8,990 bases of DNA from Betaproteobacteria bacterium (GTDB lineage Bacteria > Pseudomonadota > Gammaproteobacteria > Burkholderiales > Burkholderiaceae): positions 1 through 8,990 of the forward strand of contig JAGWXN010000131.1 of assembly GCA_018969885.1 (NCBI GenBank), in the 5' to 3' direction. A program made the position numbers and the translations under genes. Below the pieces are notes generated by a model, which was not told the origin of the DNA, did not search any database, and saw nothing but the letters and a program-made list of their open reading frames with translations. Below are positions 7,583-8,990 of this stretch, in pieces (position 1 is the stretch's first letter; each line of letters starts with the position of its first letter).

Positions 7583-8990
7583 ATGCCACGCATATTTGAC
7601 AACATCGAAGCAGGCTTGCTGCCGGCATTGCGGCAAACCCTCGAGGTGTCGGAGCGCGGCGATTTCTGTGTCGGCTACTTCAATCTGCGCGGTTGGAAGT
7701 CCATCGATGATTTGATCACCGCTTGGCCAGGCGGTGATGGTGGGCAGTGCCGGCTACTGGTGGGGATGCAGCGTCTCCCACAGGACGAGTTGAGAATTGT
7801 CCTCGGGACCGGCAAGGAGGACCAGCCTCTCGACAACCAGACAGCAATTCGCCTCAAGAGAAAACTCGCTGAAGAATTTCGCGTTCAGTTGACGCTGGGT
7901 ATGCCAAACAACGCCGACGAGGCCGGGTTGCGGCGGTTGGCGGAACAACTGAAATCAAAGCAGGTCACAGTTCGGCTGCACCTAAGGCACCCGCTCCACG
8001 CAAAGCTCTACCTTCTCTTTCGGCCAGACCCGAACAACCCGATCACCGGGTTTCTCGGCAGTAGCAACCTCACGCTTTCCGGTCTTTCCAAGCAAGGCGA
8101 GTTGAACGTCGATGTGCTCGATCACGATGCCACGACAAAGCTCGCGAAGTGGTTCGATGACCGTTGGTCCGACCGCTGGTGCATCGACATTACCGATGAA
8201 TTGATCGAGGTCATCGAAGAGAGCTGGGCGCGAGAGGCACCGCTCGACCCCTATATGATCTACGTGAAGATGGCCTACCATCTGGCTCAGGAGGCAAGAG
8301 CCGGCCTCAACGAGTTCCGAATCCCACCGGAATTTGGAAAGCGGCTATTTGCCTATCAAGAGGCCGCCGTAAAGATCGCGGCCCATCACCTCAACAAGCG
8401 TGGCGGCGTTCTGATCGGTGATGTGGTCGGCCTCGGCAAAACGCTAATGGCGACTGCATTGGCGAAAATCTTCCAGGATGATCATTTCACAGAGACATTG
8501 ATCATCTGCCCGAAGAATCTCGTGAAGATGTGGGAGGACTACGTTTCCGAGTACCGGTTAATCGCCAAGGTTCTATCGGTGACGCGCGTCACCACCGAAC
8601 TTCCAGAGCTCCGCCGCTACCGTGTCGTGCTCATCGACGAAAGCCACAACCTGCGGAACCGTGAAGGCCGTCGATATCGGGCAATACAAGAGTATCTGAC
8701 AGAGAACGAAAGTCGCTGCATTCTTCTTTCGGCTACTCCGTACAACAAGACTTACGACGACCTATCAAGCCAATTGCGGCTCTTCGTTCCGGAAGATCGC
8801 GATATCGGGGTCAGGCCGGAACGTTTGCTACAAGATATCGGCGAAACAGAATTCATACGGCGACATCAGTGCCCAGTGCGGTCGCTCGCAGCCTTTGAAA
8901 AAAGCAGCTACGCGGATGACTGGCGTGAGTTGATGCGCCTGTACATGGTTCGGCGGACACGCACTTTCATCCAGGACAACTACGCCCAGA
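7583..8990 (+). CDS. PLD-like nuclease / SNF2-type helicase fusion protein (partial, runs off the right edge)
   Basis: The first 469 residues of a large protein are visible, reading [16 protein letters not shown] from the ATG at 7583. Residues about 1-200 form a phospholipase-D-like domain with a single HKD-type motif: H139-A-K141 ([11 protein letters not shown]) followed by GSSNLT at 159-164. A linker is followed by an SF2/SNF2 helicase lobe: Q-motif-like region (LFAYQEAAV), Walker [10 protein letters not shown] (279-287), motif Ia IICPKNL, DESH box D352-H355 (VLIDESHNL) and motif III SATP (383-386). The second RecA lobe must lie downstream. Such fusions are about 1,000 aa in the families I know and are typically found beside DNA methyltransferases or nucleases in defence and restriction islands. 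A DNA-processing role in defence is therefore likely but unproven here. Codon choice is visibly less G+C-biased than in the relaxase, consistent with cargo of different origin. Confidence 0.9.
   Translation, partial: MPRIFDNIEAGLLPALRQTLEVSERGDFCVGYFNLRGWKSIDDLITAWPGGDGGQCRLLVGMQRLPQDELRIVLGTGKEDQPLDNQTAIRLKRKLAEEFRVQLTLGMPNNADEAGLRRLAEQLKSKQVTVRLHLRHPLHAKLYLLFRPDPNNPITGFLGSSNLTLSGLSKQGELNVDVLDHDATTKLAKWFDDRWSDRWCIDITDELIEVIEESWAREAPLDPYMIYVKMAYHLAQEARAGLNEFRIPPEFGKRLFAYQEAAVKIAAHHLNKRGGVLIGDVVGLGKTLMATALAKIFQDDHFTETLIICPKNLVKMWEDYVSEYRLIAKVLSVTRVTTELPELRRYRVVLIDESHNLRNREGRRYRAIQEYLTENESRCILLSATPYNKTYDDLSSQLRLFVPEDRDIGVRPERLLQDIGETEFIRRHQCPVRSLAAFEKSSYADDWRELMRLYMVRRTRTFIQDNYAQ

Noticed and set aside
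7982..8281. Minus-strand frames inside the PLD-helicase gene
   Set aside because: They lie opposite a continuous, motif-rich plus-strand gene and show no domain or ribosome binding site.

Overview
The window is G+C-rich and reads as the accessory genome of an alphaproteobacterium, probably a sphingomonad. That placement is an inference from the style of the relaxase, integrase and IS proteins; there is no rRNA or housekeeping gene to confirm it. The backbone is the end of a conjugative or mobilisable integrated element, damaged by an insertion sequence and followed by what looks like the start of a defence-type cargo operon.

Left part (1-2762 and 5384-5730): the 3' end of an unidentified gene is followed three bases later by a MobF (TrwC/TraI-like) conjugative relaxase-helicase. 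This gene is cut in two by a complete IS21-family element (2763-5383, on the opposite strand) with istA and istB overlapping as ATGA. The insertion is resolved to the base: the IS starts with TG and ends with CA, and both sides carry the 8-bp target duplication ATCTTGCC. Removing the IS and one copy of the duplication restores one uninterrupted frame of 974 codons, close to the length of TrwC. The cut falls just before the last two helicase motifs, so the nicking domain is intact but the helicase is incomplete.

Middle (5731-7328): a tyrosine recombinase of the DUF4102/P4-like integrase type lies convergent with the relaxase, with the two stop codons directly abutting. Upstream of the integrase is a 311-bp non-coding stretch. 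It holds three direct repeats of GGGGGCA, one touching the integrase start, which may be integrase arm sites, and a plausible sigma70 promoter facing right.

Right part (7329-8990): a 64-aa excisionase-type helix-turn-helix protein is followed by a long gene running off the window. Its product joins an N-terminal phospholipase-D-like (HKD nuclease) domain to an SNF2-type helicase. This stretch is visibly less G+C-biased in its codons than the relaxase. An HTH gene leading a PLD-SNF2 gene next to an integrase is the kind of layout seen in restriction or defence islands. The partner genes that would show which system it is lie outside the window.
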